64,000 bases of DNA from Cryobacterium gelidum (GCF_004403985.1 NZ_SOHL01000030.1:296-64295); one strand, 5' to 3'; shown: positions 17,064 to 28,542, numbered from the stretch's first letter. Numbers and translations: made by a program. Notes: generated by a model from the sequence alone, not told the origin.

Positions 17064-17555
17064 CTAGTTGTTGTCGTTTTTCTCCCAGGGCCACGCGGGG
17101 GCGCCGGAGCCCGCGGGTTTGGCCAGGAGCACGGCGAAGAACAGAAAGGCGATGAGCCAGCCACTGACCGCGATGGCGATTGCGAACGGGCTCGTCATTT
17201 CACCGCCTATGAAGACGACCGAGCGAAAGAGTTCCCCGGCGCCGAGGCTGTAGAGGACTCCCCCGGAGATGCAATAGCCGAGGTACGCGGCCACGCCGGC
17301 CATGAAAATCGGCAGCGGCGGTATGTGCCTCAGGCGCTCGGGCGAGCGCAGAACCGCGCTAAGAACGACCCAGACCAGCGCGAGGGCCGCGATGGTGACC
17401 ATGATGGGGCCGAGGAGGGCGCCGGCATCCGTTTGGTTGATGACGTCACGATTGAGCAGCAGACTGAGCACTCCGAACGCCGCCACGATGAAGGCCGCGT
17501 AGAGGGCGGCCGCGAAGGCCGCCATGGTGATCGCGTACTTTCGGTATTCCCGCAT
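17064..17555 (-). CDS. Small four-helix membrane protein, unknown function
   Basis: A 163-residue protein with four hydrophobic segments (about 9-33, 47-67, 81-104, 124-146) and a short hydrophilic tail. No motif points to a transport or enzyme role. It resembles small conserved membrane proteins found in Microbacteriaceae genomes, but that is an impression and not a search result. It lies 62 bases before the preceding hypothetical gene in the same direction, so a shared transcript is possible. A hairpin at 17591-17617 separates it from the gene upstream. Confidence 0.65.
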   Translation of the reverse strand: MREYRKYAITMAAFAAALYAAFIVAAFGVLSLLLNRDVINQTDAGALLGPIMVTIAALALVWVVLSAVLRSPERLRHIPPLPIFMAGVAAYLGYCISGGVLYSLGAGELFRSVVFIGGEMTSPFAIAIAVSGWLIAFLFFAVLLAKPAGSGAPAWPWEKNDNN

Positions 17556-17590
17556 GGCACCAGCGTAGGCCCACCGGTGAAGCGAGCGAA

Positions 17591-17617
17591 GCCCCGGCTG
17601 CCGAAAGGGCAGCCGGG
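17591..17617 (-). terminator. Strong hairpin between two membrane protein genes
   Basis: CCCCGGCTGCC, loop GAAA or TTTC, GGGCAGCCGGGG forms an 11-12 pair stem just behind the gene that ends at 17640. No clear U-tract follows, so it may be a weak terminator or a processing/stability stem. Confidence 0.55.
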
Positions 17618-17639
17618 GCCGGAAAGCGCGAATCGAACG

Positions 17640-18716
17640 CTAGGGTCGTGTTACCTGCGGGCCCTCGGCGAGCAGACGCTCGTATTCGGTGCGCGCCTCG
17701 AGGTTGCGGGCGGTGACGCGGCGTCCGCGGTGGGCGATCCAGGCTCCGGCCCAGATCGGTACCTCGCGGGCGATGAGGCCGGCGGCAATGGCGCCGGGGT
17801 TCAGCCACAGGGACTGCACGATGCGGCCCATTTCGGCGGGGCTGAGGCCGTCGGCCCGGCCGTCGATCACGAGGCCGAGCAGCGCTCCGCCTATATAGGA
17901 GAAATACACCACGGCGCCGACGACGAATCCGAAGAGTACGTAGCCCCACCAGCCGCCCCGATTGATCAGGGCGATCAGGCCGCTGTAGGCGAGGAAGAAG
18001 AAGATGACGGGAATGTAGAACACCGGCAGCGAGGCAAAGGCGGTGAAGCCGGCCACGGTCATGGCGATGGTCGCGCTCGTCACACCGATGATAATGAACG
18101 CTGCGACGGCGTAGAGCACCGCGAAGACCACCGTGGCGAGCAGGGCGATCAGGATGCCGCCGCCCCGGTTGCCGCGGTCCTTGGGCTTGGTGGGCGCCTG
18201 CACGTAGATGGGCGATTGGGCCTGCGGCGTGTACGACGGCGCCGTGTTGACGGGAGCGTCATCGACGGGCGGCGCGGCAGCCGCGGTTGTTGTGGCGACG
18301 TACGCCACCGGCGCGATCAGAACTTCGTGATCAGGATCGACGGTGGAGCTGTTCGCCGGCACGGTTTCGGCGGGCGCAGAAGTGTGTGCGTAGTCGTCGG
18401 CGAGGCTCGGCGCGGAGGCGTCGGCATCGGCATCGGTCGAAGACGTGAGAGGCAGGTGGCGGGCGGGAGCGGAGGCGGGCGTCTCGTCGCCGCGTTCGGC
18501 CGCGCTCAGGTTGGCATTGATGGCGTCGTAGTCGATGACTAGGGGTTCGTGCTCAGGCTCCGGCACGACAGTCTCGTTCGCGCCCGACTCCGGGGCGGCG
18601 TGGTCGGGGGCACCGGTCTGGTCGGTGGACGTGGGCTCTCGGCTCGCCGGATCGGGCGCTGCTGCAGCATCCGGCTCATGATTCTTCTTGCCGTCGGTTG
18701 GCGTGTTGTCGCTCAT
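17640..18716 (-). CDS. Membrane protein with long disordered acidic N-terminus
   Basis: A 358-residue protein. Residues 1 to about 165 are a low-complexity Ala/Pro/Asp/Glu-rich segment with no fold signal. The rest has about five hydrophobic segments, such as GILIALLATVVFAVLYAVAAFI and AYSGLIALINRGGWWGYVLF, ending in a short basic tail. The ATG at 18716 is chosen because AAGGAG lies 6 bases upstream; the frame is open to 18755. No family motif was recognised and the layout only says that it is an integral membrane protein with a cytoplasmic or external tether. Confidence 0.65.
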   Translation of the reverse strand: MSDNTPTDGKKNHEPDAAAAPDPASREPTSTDQTGAPDHAAPESGANETVVPEPEHEPLVIDYDAINANLSAAERGDETPASAPARHLPLTSSTDADADASAPSLADDYAHTSAPAETVPANSSTVDPDHEVLIAPVAYVATTTAAAAPPVDDAPVNTAPSYTPQAQSPIYVQAPTKPKDRGNRGGGILIALLATVVFAVLYAVAAFIIIGVTSATIAMTVAGFTAFASLPVFYIPVIFFFLAYSGLIALINRGGWWGYVLFGFVVGAVVYFSYIGGALLGLVIDGRADGLSPAEMGRIVQSLWLNPGAIAAGLIAREVPIWAGAWIAHRGRRVTARNLEARTEYERLLAEGPQVTRP

Positions 18717-19042
18717 GCTGAACTCCTTGTGGCCTTCGCCGTGACTGACCTCCACTGTACCAATCGTGCGCTTGAATTCCGGGACACGTCGACACGCGGC
18801 GCATCTTTCGATCGAGTCGACAGCCAGCAGCCTCGTGGTTACGGAGGCGAAACGCAGGACGCCCTGAACAAGTGTTGCGCGATGGAATTCGCGCCCGAAT
18901 TCATTCGATCACGCCCAATGTAGGGCTCAACGACCGTATGTTTGCACCCCCCATTCTGGGTAATGCACCCGCCACCAGTGGCCCATATCTTTTCGTTCAC
19001 CGAGCGACTACCTAGGTCAGCTCCACACAGAATGGAAAACCC
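18717..19042. promoter_or_regulatory. Divergent promoter region ahead of the Tad operon
   Basis: A gap of about 325 bases between two genes pointing away from each other, so promoters in both directions are expected. It is locally AT-richer toward 18930-19040. No gene is supported in it. Confidence 0.5.
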
Positions 19043-19234
19043 GTGAAGTTCTATACCAAGGTCCAGGCCCTCATCAACAGCATGCGCAGCGAGGAAGAAG
19101 GCGCCACCGCGGTGGAGTACGGCCTGATGGTCTCCCTGATTGCCGTCGCCGTCATCGTCGCCGTCACCCTGATCGGCACGAACCTCAACACCATGTTCGG
19201 CAACGTCGCGACCAGAATTCGCGTCACTCCCTAA
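19043..19234 (+). CDS. flp: Flp-type pilin
   Basis: The main subunit of the Tad pilus. The 63-residue product has a charged leader ending in SEEEG, then ATAVEYGLMVSLIAVAVIV, the class III prepilin pattern: cleavage after Gly20, with Glu25 and Tyr26 in the mature N-terminus. The start is GTG with only a weak upstream GGA. It opens a plus-strand operon that runs without a break to 26080. The 116-base gap to the next gene is the widest in the operon, as usual for a pilin made in excess. Confidence 0.95.
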   Translation: MKFYTKVQALINSMRSEEEGATAVEYGLMVSLIAVAVIVAVTLIGTNLNTMFGNVATRIRVTP

Positions 19235-19350
19235 GTTCCCTCGCCACATTCGGCCGATGCTCGGTCACCCGCACGATCGTGTAGTGGCGGCGGCTTCCCG
19301 TTCGAAGTCGCCGCTACACACAACTACCGCCCACCCGAAGGGGCACAGAC

Positions 19351-19740
19351 ATGCTTCATCAGCGCATCAAACCAGGCGAACGCGGCGCGGCAGCGGTGGA
19401 GTTCGCACTCATCCTCCCCGTGCTTCTCGTCCTGGTCATGGGTCTCATCGAGTTCAGCCTGCTCTTCAACAACCAAATCTCCCTGACCAACGCGGCCCGC
19501 GAGGGTGCCAGGTTCATGGCCATCAAAAACAATTCGGCGAACGCGAAGTCCGCCGTTATCGCGGCGGCACCGTCGGTCAACCCGCGGATCTCCGCCGGCG
19601 ATATCAGCGTCAGCCCGTCGAACTGTACGTCCGGCTCGACCGTGACCGTGACCATCGTCTACAACGCACGGCTCCTCACCGGATTTTTTGGCACCGTCCT
19701 GCCACTGACCGGCAAGGGGGTAATGCTGTGCGGTGGTTGA
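19351..19740 (+). CDS. tadE: TadE-like minor pilin
   Basis: A pseudopilin of the Tad pilus, 129 residues. ERGAAAVEFALILPVLLVLVMGLIEF near the N-terminus (about 10-36) is the TadE-type processing site and membrane helix with the conserved AAxxEFA pattern; the rest is a small external domain with a pair of cysteines. It overlaps the start of the next gene by 13 bases. Confidence 0.93.
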   Translation: MLHQRIKPGERGAAAVEFALILPVLLVLVMGLIEFSLLFNNQISLTNAAREGARFMAIKNNSANAKSAVIAAAPSVNPRISAGDISVSPSNCTSGSTVTVTIVYNARLLTGFFGTVLPLTGKGVMLCGG

Positions 19741-20702
19741 ATTCCCGACTCCGCTCGGAGCGCGGCGCGAGCGCCGTCTTCTTAGGCATCCTGCTGGTAC
19801 CGCTTATTGGCTTCCTGGCCATTGCACTCGACGTCGGCGCCCTCTACGCCGAACGCGCCCAGCTGCAAAACGGGGCGGACGCCGCGGCCCTCGCGATCGC
19901 CCGGGACTGCGCTGACGGCGTCTGCAGTAACTCCTCAGGCTTGGCAGCCGGCTACACCAATGCGAATGCCAATGACGGCGCCGCCAACGTTCTCGCGCCG
20001 CACATCAACCTGATCGACCAAACCGTCACGGTGTCCGACTCGACCCGAACCGACACCGGGGCGAATGCCATCCGACATCCGTTCGCCTCGCTCATCGGCA
20101 TAGACTCGACGACCGTTGGCGCCACCGCTACCGCGGAGTGGGGCCCACCCGGCGACGGCCCGGCAGTTTTACCACTCGCACTCTCGTACTGTGAGTTTCT
20201 ACTGTTCGGCTCCCTCATCAACGAGGTCAAGATCACGATTCGTTACGATGAAAACCATCCGTGCAGGCGGGATGGCCATGACATCCCGGGCGGGTTCGGC
20301 TGGCTCGACCAGGTTCCCGGCCAGTGCGACGTACTGGTAGACCTCGACGCCGCCGAGGTGCCAAGCCGACCCGGTAACAGCCAGCCTGTTGACTGTGAGG
20401 AAACTCTGGCCAACCTTGAGGGTCGAACGATCCTCATTCCCATTTTCGATTCGTCCACCGGCACCGGCGCTAACGGGGTCTTCCACATTTACGCCTTCGC
20501 GTCCTTCAAGGTCACCGGCTGGAAATTCGGCGGCGGAAACCGCATGCCACTCGTGAACGTCGATAACTACCCGGGGTGTCTCTGCACTGGCGGCGACTAT
20601 CGATTCATCCAGGGATACTTCCAAGACTGGGTGTCCGTGGACAGCGCCTTCGAACTCGGCGGACCCAACCTCAACGCCGACGCCGTCAGACTTATCAATT
20701 AG
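19728..20702 (+). CDS. tadG: TadG-like pilus assembly protein
   Basis: A 324-residue membrane-anchored protein. The first 60 residues contain RSERGASAVFLGILLVPLIGF and ALDVGALYAERAQLQNGADAAALA, the hallmark of the TadG/TadE-N (Flp pilus assembly) family; the remaining part is an external domain with several cysteine pairs. The GTG at 19728 is chosen since it overlaps the tadE stop and has AAGGGGG ahead of it. The frame is open much further upstream but there it only shadows tadE. Confidence 0.88.
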   Translation: MRWLNSRLRSERGASAVFLGILLVPLIGFLAIALDVGALYAERAQLQNGADAAALAIARDCADGVCSNSSGLAAGYTNANANDGAANVLAPHINLIDQTVTVSDSTRTDTGANAIRHPFASLIGIDSTTVGATATAEWGPPGDGPAVLPLALSYCEFLLFGSLINEVKITIRYDENHPCRRDGHDIPGGFGWLDQVPGQCDVLVDLDAAEVPSRPGNSQPVDCEETLANLEGRTILIPIFDSSTGTGANGVFHIYAFASFKVTGWKFGGGNRMPLVNVDNYPGCLCTGGDYRFIQGYFQDWVSVDSAFELGGPNLNADAVRLIN

Positions 20703-20710
20703 GAGAAGCC

Positions 20711-21457
20711 ATGAAAACCCGACTCATTGGAGCAATCCTTGCGATCGTGCTTGCCGTCGTCGGCACCGTCGTGCTCACCGGATATGTGCAGGGCGCAGAT
20801 GCCCGTGCCACCAACGGCGCCGAGATGGTATCCGTCTATGTCGTGACCGAAGAGATCCCCGCCGGTACCGCCGCGGAGAAGATTGGCGAGCTCATCGCCG
20901 AGAAGAAGATGCCCGCGGTTGCCGCAGTGCCCGGTCGCGTAACAAAGCTGAGCGCCCTGGCCGGCCGGGTGGCGGATACCACCCTCCAGCCCGGCGAGCA
21001 GCTCCTCACCTCACGCTGGGTGAACTCGGCCGAGCTCGCCGCCCGCGGCGACGTCAAAGTGCCTGATGGCATGCAGGCCGTGACCATCGCGCTTCCCGTC
21101 GAACATGTCGTCGGCGGCACCATCAAGGCGGGAGACACCGTCGGCGTCGTGATCACCGCGTCGATCAAGCCCGCTGGCGGCAGCGAGGAGCGGCCGGTGA
21201 GCAAGCAGGTCTTCCATAAGGTGCTCGTGACCGCTGTACAGGAAGGAACCATGACGTCGCCCGCGAAGGGTCAGGACGGAGCCGATGCGGCGTCCGAGCC
21301 GGTCAGCTCGGTCATGGTCACCCTCGCCCGCACCACGCCAGACATCGAGAAACTCGTCTGGGGCCAGGAGTTCGGCTCCGTGTGGCTCACCCTGGATAAC
21401 GCGAAGGCCGAGGAGACCGGCTCACGCATCGTCGACGGCAACGCGGTGTTCGAATGA
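20711..21457 (+). CDS. cpaB: Flp pilus assembly protein CpaB (SAF domain)
   Basis: A 248-residue protein with an N-terminal membrane helix (about 5-25) followed by a SAF domain, visible as VYVVTEEIPAGTAAEKIGEL through LQPGEQLLTSRWV, and a C-terminal RcpC-type domain with VPDGMQAVTIALPVEHVVGG. In Tad systems it forms part of the envelope channel. The ATG follows AGGAGAAGCC directly. Its TGA overlaps the ATG of the next gene (ATGA). Confidence 0.93.
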   Translation: MKTRLIGAILAIVLAVVGTVVLTGYVQGADARATNGAEMVSVYVVTEEIPAGTAAEKIGELIAEKKMPAVAAVPGRVTKLSALAGRVADTTLQPGEQLLTSRWVNSAELAARGDVKVPDGMQAVTIALPVEHVVGGTIKAGDTVGVVITASIKPAGGSEERPVSKQVFHKVLVTAVQEGTMTSPAKGQDGADAASEPVSSVMVTLARTTPDIEKLVWGQEFGSVWLTLDNAKAEETGSRIVDGNAVFE

Positions 21458-22745
21458 GTCGCTTACTACTCATCGGCAACAGCCATGGATTCGAGACCCG
21501 TCTCAACATTCTGCTCGGAGCCGCTCTCAGCCTGGTCAAGGGGCAGTTTCTGGCCTTCGGACCCTCGGCCGTGCTCGACCGACTGCACGCGGCAGACCGA
21601 CCGGACGTGGCCCTGCTCGGATCGGCTCTCTCCCTCGCGCAAACGAACGTACTCTCGACCGGACTCGCCATCCTCTACCCCGGCGTGGGCATCGTGATCG
21701 TGCGCGGAAACCGGGCGGGAACCGACCAGTGGGTCTCCGATCTGACCATCCACACGGTCCTAAGCCCGAGCGACGAGCAGGCGGTGGCTCCCACACCCAC
21801 CGGTGCCCGGTACTCCTGCGGTGTACCGTGCAGCGTGCGTAATCCGCACCGGCCAGACGCGGAGAAAACACCGCAACTTGCGCTCGAATCGGACTTTTTT
21901 CCGGCTTCAGCCAAGGAGCCCGACGTCGCCACGCTCATTCCGCCGGCCATCGAGACGGTCGCCGCGGCCGCCGGCATCCGCTGCCAGGTCATCGCCGTCG
22001 TGTCGGCCAAGGGTGGCGTCGGCAAGACGACGGTCGCCACCAACCTCGCCGTGGGACTGGCCAAGCAGGCGCCAATGTCGGTGGTGCTCGTCGATGCCGA
22101 CGTGCAGTTCGGCGACGTCGCCACTGCCCTGTCTCTGTCGCCCGTGCATACCCTTCCCGACGCGGTCACGGAAGCAGCGCAACTCGACACGATGGTGCTC
22201 AAGACCTACCTCACCCCGCACGAGCGCGGCTTCTATACCGTGTGCGGTGCGAACACCCCGGTCGAAGGGGACCGGGTGACCGGCGACCAGCTCAGCCATC
22301 TGATCAAGCAACTCAGAGAAGTGTTCCGATTCGTCGTGATCGACACGGCGCCCGGGCTCGGCGACCACGCCCTGGCCGCGCTCGAGCTGGCTACCGACGC
22401 CGTGATCGTCTGCGACATGTCGGTACCGAGTGCGCGAGGACTGCGCAAGGAGCTGGCCGCACTGGTGAGTATCGGCATAATGCCTTCCGCCCGCCACGTC
22501 GTGCTGAATCTGGGCGACCACACCAGTGGCATTTCCGTGCGCGATATTGAGGCGACGATCGGAGCGCCGGTAGATATCGCCATTCGGCGATCCAAGTTGG
22601 TGGCATTGTCGACGAACCGTGGCGTGCCGATCCTGGCTGACGGTGCCAGAAACCCCGCATCAACCGCGCTCACCGCTCTGGTGCGCCGATTCGACCCATC
22701 GGCTTCGCTCAAACGCGGCCGCCTACACCGAAGGGTGGTTGTGGC

Positions 22746-22749
<4 letters not shown>
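21454..22749 (+). CDS. cpaE: CpaE/TadZ-like ParA-family ATPase
   Basis: A 431-residue P-loop ATPase that places the Tad machine in the cell. The N-terminal about 150 residues look like the degenerate receiver domain of TadZ, followed by a linker. The ATPase half begins VIAVVSAKGGVGKTTVATNL with the deviant Walker A KGGVGKTT near residue 187, then VVLVDADVQFGDVATAL and VVIDTAPGLGDH. Both stop and start overlap neighbours by ATGA, so translation is coupled through the operon. Confidence 0.93.
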
Positions 22750-24253
<1,504 letters not shown>

Positions 24254-24257
<4 letters not shown>

Positions 24258-25210
24258 GCGAGATTATTCTCTACTCCGGGATCGGGGCCGGTTTAATCGC
24301 CCTGCTGGTTCTCGTGTTCGTGGTAATCGCGCCGCCGGCCCCCCGCGTGTCTTTGGAACGCCGTCGCGCCCCCGGCGTGATCGAGACGTCCACCCTGACC
24401 AAGATGACCGACCGCACGGTCGAAGCGATCGATGGCGCGCTCCGCCGGGGCGGCCGGGCGCCGTTCAGCGCGGCGGAACTGGAGCAGGCGGGCATTCGGA
24501 TGCAGCCCTCGGGATTCGTGCTCATGGTCATCTCTGCCGCCATCGTTCTGTCGCTGTTCGGACTCATTCTCGGCACCGGCTCACCCTGGGTCGTGCCACT
24601 CATGGTCACGTTCGCCGCGTTCGCCCCGATCGGTGCCAAGGTACTGATCAACCTTCGCGCCGGGCGCAGGCGAGCCAAATTCGCCGAACAGCTCGACGAA
24701 TCACTCACCCTTCTCGCCGGTTCACTGCGCGCTGGCCACAGCCTGCTCCGTGCCGTCGACGCTGCCTCGCACGATACGGAGTCACCGACGGCCGATGAGC
24801 TCGCCCGGGTCGTGAACGAAACCCGAATCGGGCGCGATCTGGGCGACGCACTCGACAACACCGCGACGCGGATGCGCAGCGACGATTTTCAATGGGTCGC
24901 CCAGGCGATCGCAATCAACCGTGAAGTCGGCGGCAACCTGTCCCAGGTGCTCGACCAGGTGAGCCACACCATCCGTGAACGCAACGAAATTCGGCGGCAG
25001 GTGAAAGCGTTGGCCGCGGAGGGCAAGATGAGCGCCTGGGTGCTGATCTTGCTACCCATCGGCGTCTTCACCTTTCTGTTGTTGACCCAGCCGGGCTATT
25101 TCGGCGGCTTCTTCAGCAGCATCTGGGGAATCGCCGCCCTCGTCGTCGCCGCCATCCTGCTCGGGATCGGCTCGCTGTGGATGATGGTCGTCGTCAAAGT
25201 GAAGTTCTAG
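24254..25210 (+). CDS. tadB: Tad inner membrane platform protein TadB
   Basis: A 318-residue protein of the T2SSF family. It has an N-terminal helix (about 5-26), a helix pair near 90-135, a cytoplasmic domain with LDESLTLLAGSLRAGHSLL, and a C-terminal pair of helices (about 258-310). It forms the membrane platform with TadC above the CpaF motor. Starts at ATGA with cpaF. Confidence 0.94.
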
Positions 25211-25219
25211 GAGAATCCC

Positions 25220-26080
25220 ATGCCCCCTTTCATAACCATCCTCGCCGCCCTCGCCGTTGCCGGCGGGCTCGGAGCTCTCGTCGGCATCCTGGTCGGCGGT
25301 CGCGAGCCGCGCGAGGTCACCGCAGGCACCGGCGCACCCGCGGGTTCGGTCTTCACTGGCGGTTCGTTCATCACGGGCGTGCGCGACGCCGCCCCCAAGG
25401 GTTATCTCGGCATGCTCGATCATCGACTCGCACTCGCCGGGCGGCCACCAGCGTGGACCATCGACAAGATCCTCATTGCGAAGCTGATCCTGGCCGCTTG
25501 CGGTGCGCTCCTCGCGGTGTTGTGGATCAGCGGCGACCCGGTCCTGCTACGGTTCGGGCTCGGCGGCGCGCTCACGGTGCTGTGCTTCTTCGTGCCCGAC
25601 CTGCTCATTCAAAGTCGGGGGCAAGAGCGGCAGGAGAAGATTCAGCTCGCCCTCGCCGACACCCTCGACCAGATGACGATTGCTGTGGAGGCGGGCCTCG
25701 GCTTCGAGGCGGCCATGGTCAAGGCAGCGACGAACGGCAAGGGGCCGCTCGCTGAGGAATTCGTTCGCACCCTGCAGGACATGAGCATTGGCCGCGCACG
25801 CAAGGACGCCTACCAATCACTGAGCGCGCGCACCTCGTCACCGGACCTGCGCCGGTTCACGCGCTCCGTCATCCAGGCCGATACCTATGGCATCGCAATC
25901 GCCGACGTGCTCCGGGTGCAAGCGGCGGAAATGCGACTGCGTCGCCGCCAGCGGGCCGAGGAGAAGGCGATGAAGATCCCGGTCAAGGTGCTGTTCCCGC
26001 TTATCTTCTGCATCCTGCCGGTGTTGTTCATCGTGCTGCTCACACCCGCCGTGCTCAGTATGGTCAAAGCCTTCTCGTAG
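25220..26080 (+). CDS. tadC: Tad inner membrane platform protein TadC
   Basis: A 286-residue T2SSF-family protein, partner of TadB. The cytoplasmic domain has LADTLDQMTIAVEAGLGFEA and DMSIGRARKDAYQSL, and the last helix is VLFPLIFCILPVLFIVLL. AGGAGAATCCC precedes the ATG. This is the last gene of the Tad operon; the type IV pilus operon meets it head-on 52 bases further. No Tad-type peptidase (TadV) follows. Confidence 0.94.
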   Translation: MPPFITILAALAVAGGLGALVGILVGGREPREVTAGTGAPAGSVFTGGSFITGVRDAAPKGYLGMLDHRLALAGRPPAWTIDKILIAKLILAACGALLAVLWISGDPVLLRFGLGGALTVLCFFVPDLLIQSRGQERQEKIQLALADTLDQMTIAVEAGLGFEAAMVKAATNGKGPLAEEFVRTLQDMSIGRARKDAYQSLSARTSSPDLRRFTRSVIQADTYGIAIADVLRVQAAEMRLRRRQRAEEKAMKIPVKVLFPLIFCILPVLFIVLLTPAVLSMVKAFS

Positions 26081-26132
26081 GCGCCCGGCTCCATCTGCTT
26101 GCCGTTCGAATTGACGCGCCACCCGCGTGGGG

Positions 26133-26825
26133 CTACGCGGCGCCGTTCAGAAGCACGTAGATCAGAGCGGTGATGGTGCCGGTGACCATGCCGGGCGCGT
26201 CCGCAGTGGCTGTGGTACCGAACGCACTGACCGTCACGAGCCGCTCGCCCTGCTGCAGACCACTAATGAAGTCGAGCACATTCTGGTAGCCGCCCTCGAC
26301 CGAGAGGGAGATGGGAATGGCGATGAGGTTGTCGGCGGGAGTCACAACCGGGGCAACCGGTACGGCAGCGTCGGCAGCCGCAGTAGCACCAGCGGCGGCA
26401 TCCTCGGCAGGCACAGCCGCAGCGGCAGCACCCTCGGCAGGCGGCGCAGCCTCTGGCGCAGCTGTCGTCGCCAGCGCTGCTGCGTAGGACTGTGCGTCGC
26501 TGACCGTGATCGTCGTGAGCTTCACAGTGTTCTGGAGGGCAATCGAGTCGAGCTGGCCCACGAATTGGGGAATGTTCGCGCCCTGCGGAACGGACTCCCG
26601 AAGGTCGGCCAGGTCAACCTGGAGACCATCGATGCTCTCGAATTGTTGCTTGAGCGTGGCGAGCTGGAGCTCGTAGCTGGTGTTCTGCGCCTCCACGGCT
26701 ACCCGCTCGGCCGCGGCATCACGCGATTCGCCGAGCTTCGGAGAGATACCGAGCGACCACCCCATGAGGGCGACAACGGACATCAGCAGCACGGCGCCGA
26801 GAACCCATAATCTATTCACGTTCAC
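26133..26825 (-). CDS. pilO: PilO-like type IV pilus assembly protein
   Basis: A 230-residue inner membrane protein with one N-terminal helix (about 5-24), a coiled-coil stretch (SRDAAAERVAVEAQNTSYEL) and a ferredoxin-like external domain interrupted by a long Ala/Pro/Glu-rich insert (about 130-175). This layout is that of PilO, which pairs with PilN to form the alignment complex. The GTG at 26825 comes just behind the pilN stop; GGAAGG lies about 9 bases ahead. It is the last gene of the minus-strand pilus operon. Confidence 0.8.
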   Translation of the reverse strand: MNVNRLWVLGAVLLMSVVALMGWSLGISPKLGESRDAAAERVAVEAQNTSYELQLATLKQQFESIDGLQVDLADLRESVPQGANIPQFVGQLDSIALQNTVKLTTITVSDAQSYAAALATTAAPEAAPPAEGAAAAAVPAEDAAAGATAAADAAVPVAPVVTPADNLIAIPISLSVEGGYQNVLDFISGLQQGERLVTVSAFGTTATADAPGMVTGTITALIYVLLNGAA

Positions 26826-26827
26826 GA

Positions 26828-27496
26828 CTATTTTCCTTCCGCGGCGACGGCGAAGCGGTTTGAACGCGCGCCTTCGTCGATGTGCACGGTGAGAGTCACC
26901 AGGTATGCCCCGGTCTCGTTCTGGGTTATCGAACCGGGCGTGCTGTCCGCGTAGCCGGGCAGTGTCTTGATCGCGTTCAGCCACTCGGGTACCGTGGGCA
27001 GGCTCGGGCTGGTCAGACCGATCACCAGGGTCGCGATTCGCGCCTCTTGCAGGGGCGCCTCGGGCTGACCGTACGCCACGAGCGGCGATTCCGAGTCGAC
27101 CGCGAGCGAATCGATGGTCACGTCCGCTGGGATGACTGCGCGAACGCCCGCGAAGTAGCCTTGCCAGTCCACCTCGGTCGACGCACCGATCTGTCGAGCA
27201 GCGCCGACCGCATCCACTTCATCTTGCACCGTGCGAACCTCGACGAACTTTGTCTGTTCCAGAAGAAGTTCGGCCGTTCGCGCCTGGGTCACGGCAAGTT
27301 GTTCTCGGCTCACGCTGGCCTGCCAGCTGGCCGCGGCCACGCCGGCCCCGACCACTATGACCACGGCAACGACGGATGCGCCCAGGATCTTGCGCAGGGT
27401 CTTGGCCTTCTGCCGGGCCTTGACGACCGGCGGCAGGAGGTCGACTCGCGGTTCCCCGCCGATGACCAGGTCATCGACGCCGCTGTGCCGGCTCAT
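26828..27496 (-). CDS. pilN: PilN-like type IV pilus assembly protein
   Basis: A 222-residue protein with the cytoplasmic N-terminal motif PRVDLLPP, which is the PilM-binding peptide of PilN, then one membrane helix (about 40-58) and an external domain with coiled coil and ferredoxin-like fold. Start and stop fit between pilM (ATGA overlap) and pilO. Confidence 0.87.
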   Translation of the reverse strand: MSRHSGVDDLVIGGEPRVDLLPPVVKARQKAKTLRKILGASVVAVVIVVGAGVAAASWQASVSREQLAVTQARTAELLLEQTKFVEVRTVQDEVDAVGAARQIGASTEVDWQGYFAGVRAVIPADVTIDSLAVDSESPLVAYGQPEAPLQEARIATLVIGLTSPSLPTVPEWLNAIKTLPGYADSTPGSITQNETGAYLVTLTVHIDEGARSNRFAVAAEGK

Positions 27497-28542
27497 GCCT
27501 TGCTTCCCAGGGCCAGGCCCAGTGCAACGAGATAGGTGCCCATGGTGCTCTTGAGGGCACTCGCGTCGACTCCCCGGCCGAGGGAGAGGGTTCCCACTGC
27601 ATCCGGGACGAAGACCGGAATCCGTGTCATCTCGCCAAGCGCTTCGCCAAAGCCGTGCAATTGTGCGCCACCGCCGGTGAGTACGATGCGCGTGACGCTC
27701 ACCTGGTTGCGCGTATTGATGAAGTAGTTGACGGTGTTTCGCAGGCTATTGAGCAGCTCAACGGTGACCTCGTGAATAATAATCGCCGCCGCCGGATTCT
27801 CTGACACGTTCCCCGTGGCGGCAAGGCCCAGCGATCTCTTCAGCGTCTCTGCCTCTGCCAGGTCAATGACGAGCCGGTCGGCGAGGGCCTGGGTGAGATC
27901 GCCGCCGCCGGTCGGAATGAAGCGCACGAACTGCGGCACACCTGCAACGCAGATAACGACGCTGGTGGTGCCCGCGCCGACGTCAATCTGCACTACGGCA
28001 CCATCCGTTGTTTCTCCCCGGCGGGTGACTCGACTAAGAGCGAACGGAATGAGGTCGACATCAATGGGGGTCAGCCCCGCCAGTTCTACGGCCCGAACGT
28101 TGCCGAGCACGGCTTCTTTGACAGCGGCAATCAGGAGACCGTTGACCTGTGGCCCGGTGTCACCCGCGCTCTCAGAGAGCGGGTAGAAGTCGAGGAGCGC
28201 GTCGGCAACCGGAAGGGGAAGCAGGTCTTGCACCTGATAAGGCAATGCTTCACGGATGAGTTTCATCGAGGTCTTGGGAACGGTCAGCTCACGGGCGAGC
28301 ACACGGTGGTTGCCCATGCCGAGTACCACCCGCTTGGTTTTGAAACCGCCGGCAGACCACAGCTGTTTGAGCGCGGCCGCGACGGTATTGGGTTCAAGCA
28401 CCTCGCCGCGATTCACCGCACCCACCGGCAGTTCTACCTGGTGATAGCGCACGATCGTGGGTTTGTCCTGGCGCGAACTGCTCAACTCGACCGCGCGCAC
28501 GGAACCCTTGCCGATATCGATCCCGACGACACTTGCAGTCAT
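27493..28542 (-). CDS. pilM: PilM-like type IV pilus assembly ATPase-fold protein
   Basis: A 349-residue cytoplasmic protein of the actin/FtsA fold. It shows the phosphate-1 loop VVGIDIGKGSVRAVEL, a 1C region with PYQVQDLLPLP, the phosphate-2 loop VQIDVGAGTTSVVI and the adenosine motif VLTGGGAQL. It links PilN/PilO to the cytoplasmic motor parts. AAGGA precedes the ATG. Confidence 0.93.
   Translation of the reverse strand: MTASVVGIDIGKGSVRAVELSSSRQDKPTIVRYHQVELPVGAVNRGEVLEPNTVAAALKQLWSAGGFKTKRVVLGMGNHRVLARELTVPKTSMKLIREALPYQVQDLLPLPVADALLDFYPLSESAGDTGPQVNGLLIAAVKEAVLGNVRAVELAGLTPIDVDLIPFALSRVTRRGETTDGAVVQIDVGAGTTSVVICVAGVPQFVRFIPTGGGDLTQALADRLVIDLAEAETLKRSLGLAATGNVSENPAAAIIIHEVTVELLNSLRNTVNYFINTRNQVSVTRIVLTGGGAQLHGFGEALGEMTRIPVFVPDAVGTLSLGRGVDASALKSTMGTYLVALGLALGSKA

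Noticed and set aside
17325-18542. Plus-strand frame of 405 codons opposite the membrane protein genes at 17064-18716
   Set aside because: The minus-strand frames have membrane helices, a good ribosome binding site at 18716 and normal composition; the plus-strand frame is Gly/Asp/Arg-rich shadow sequence.
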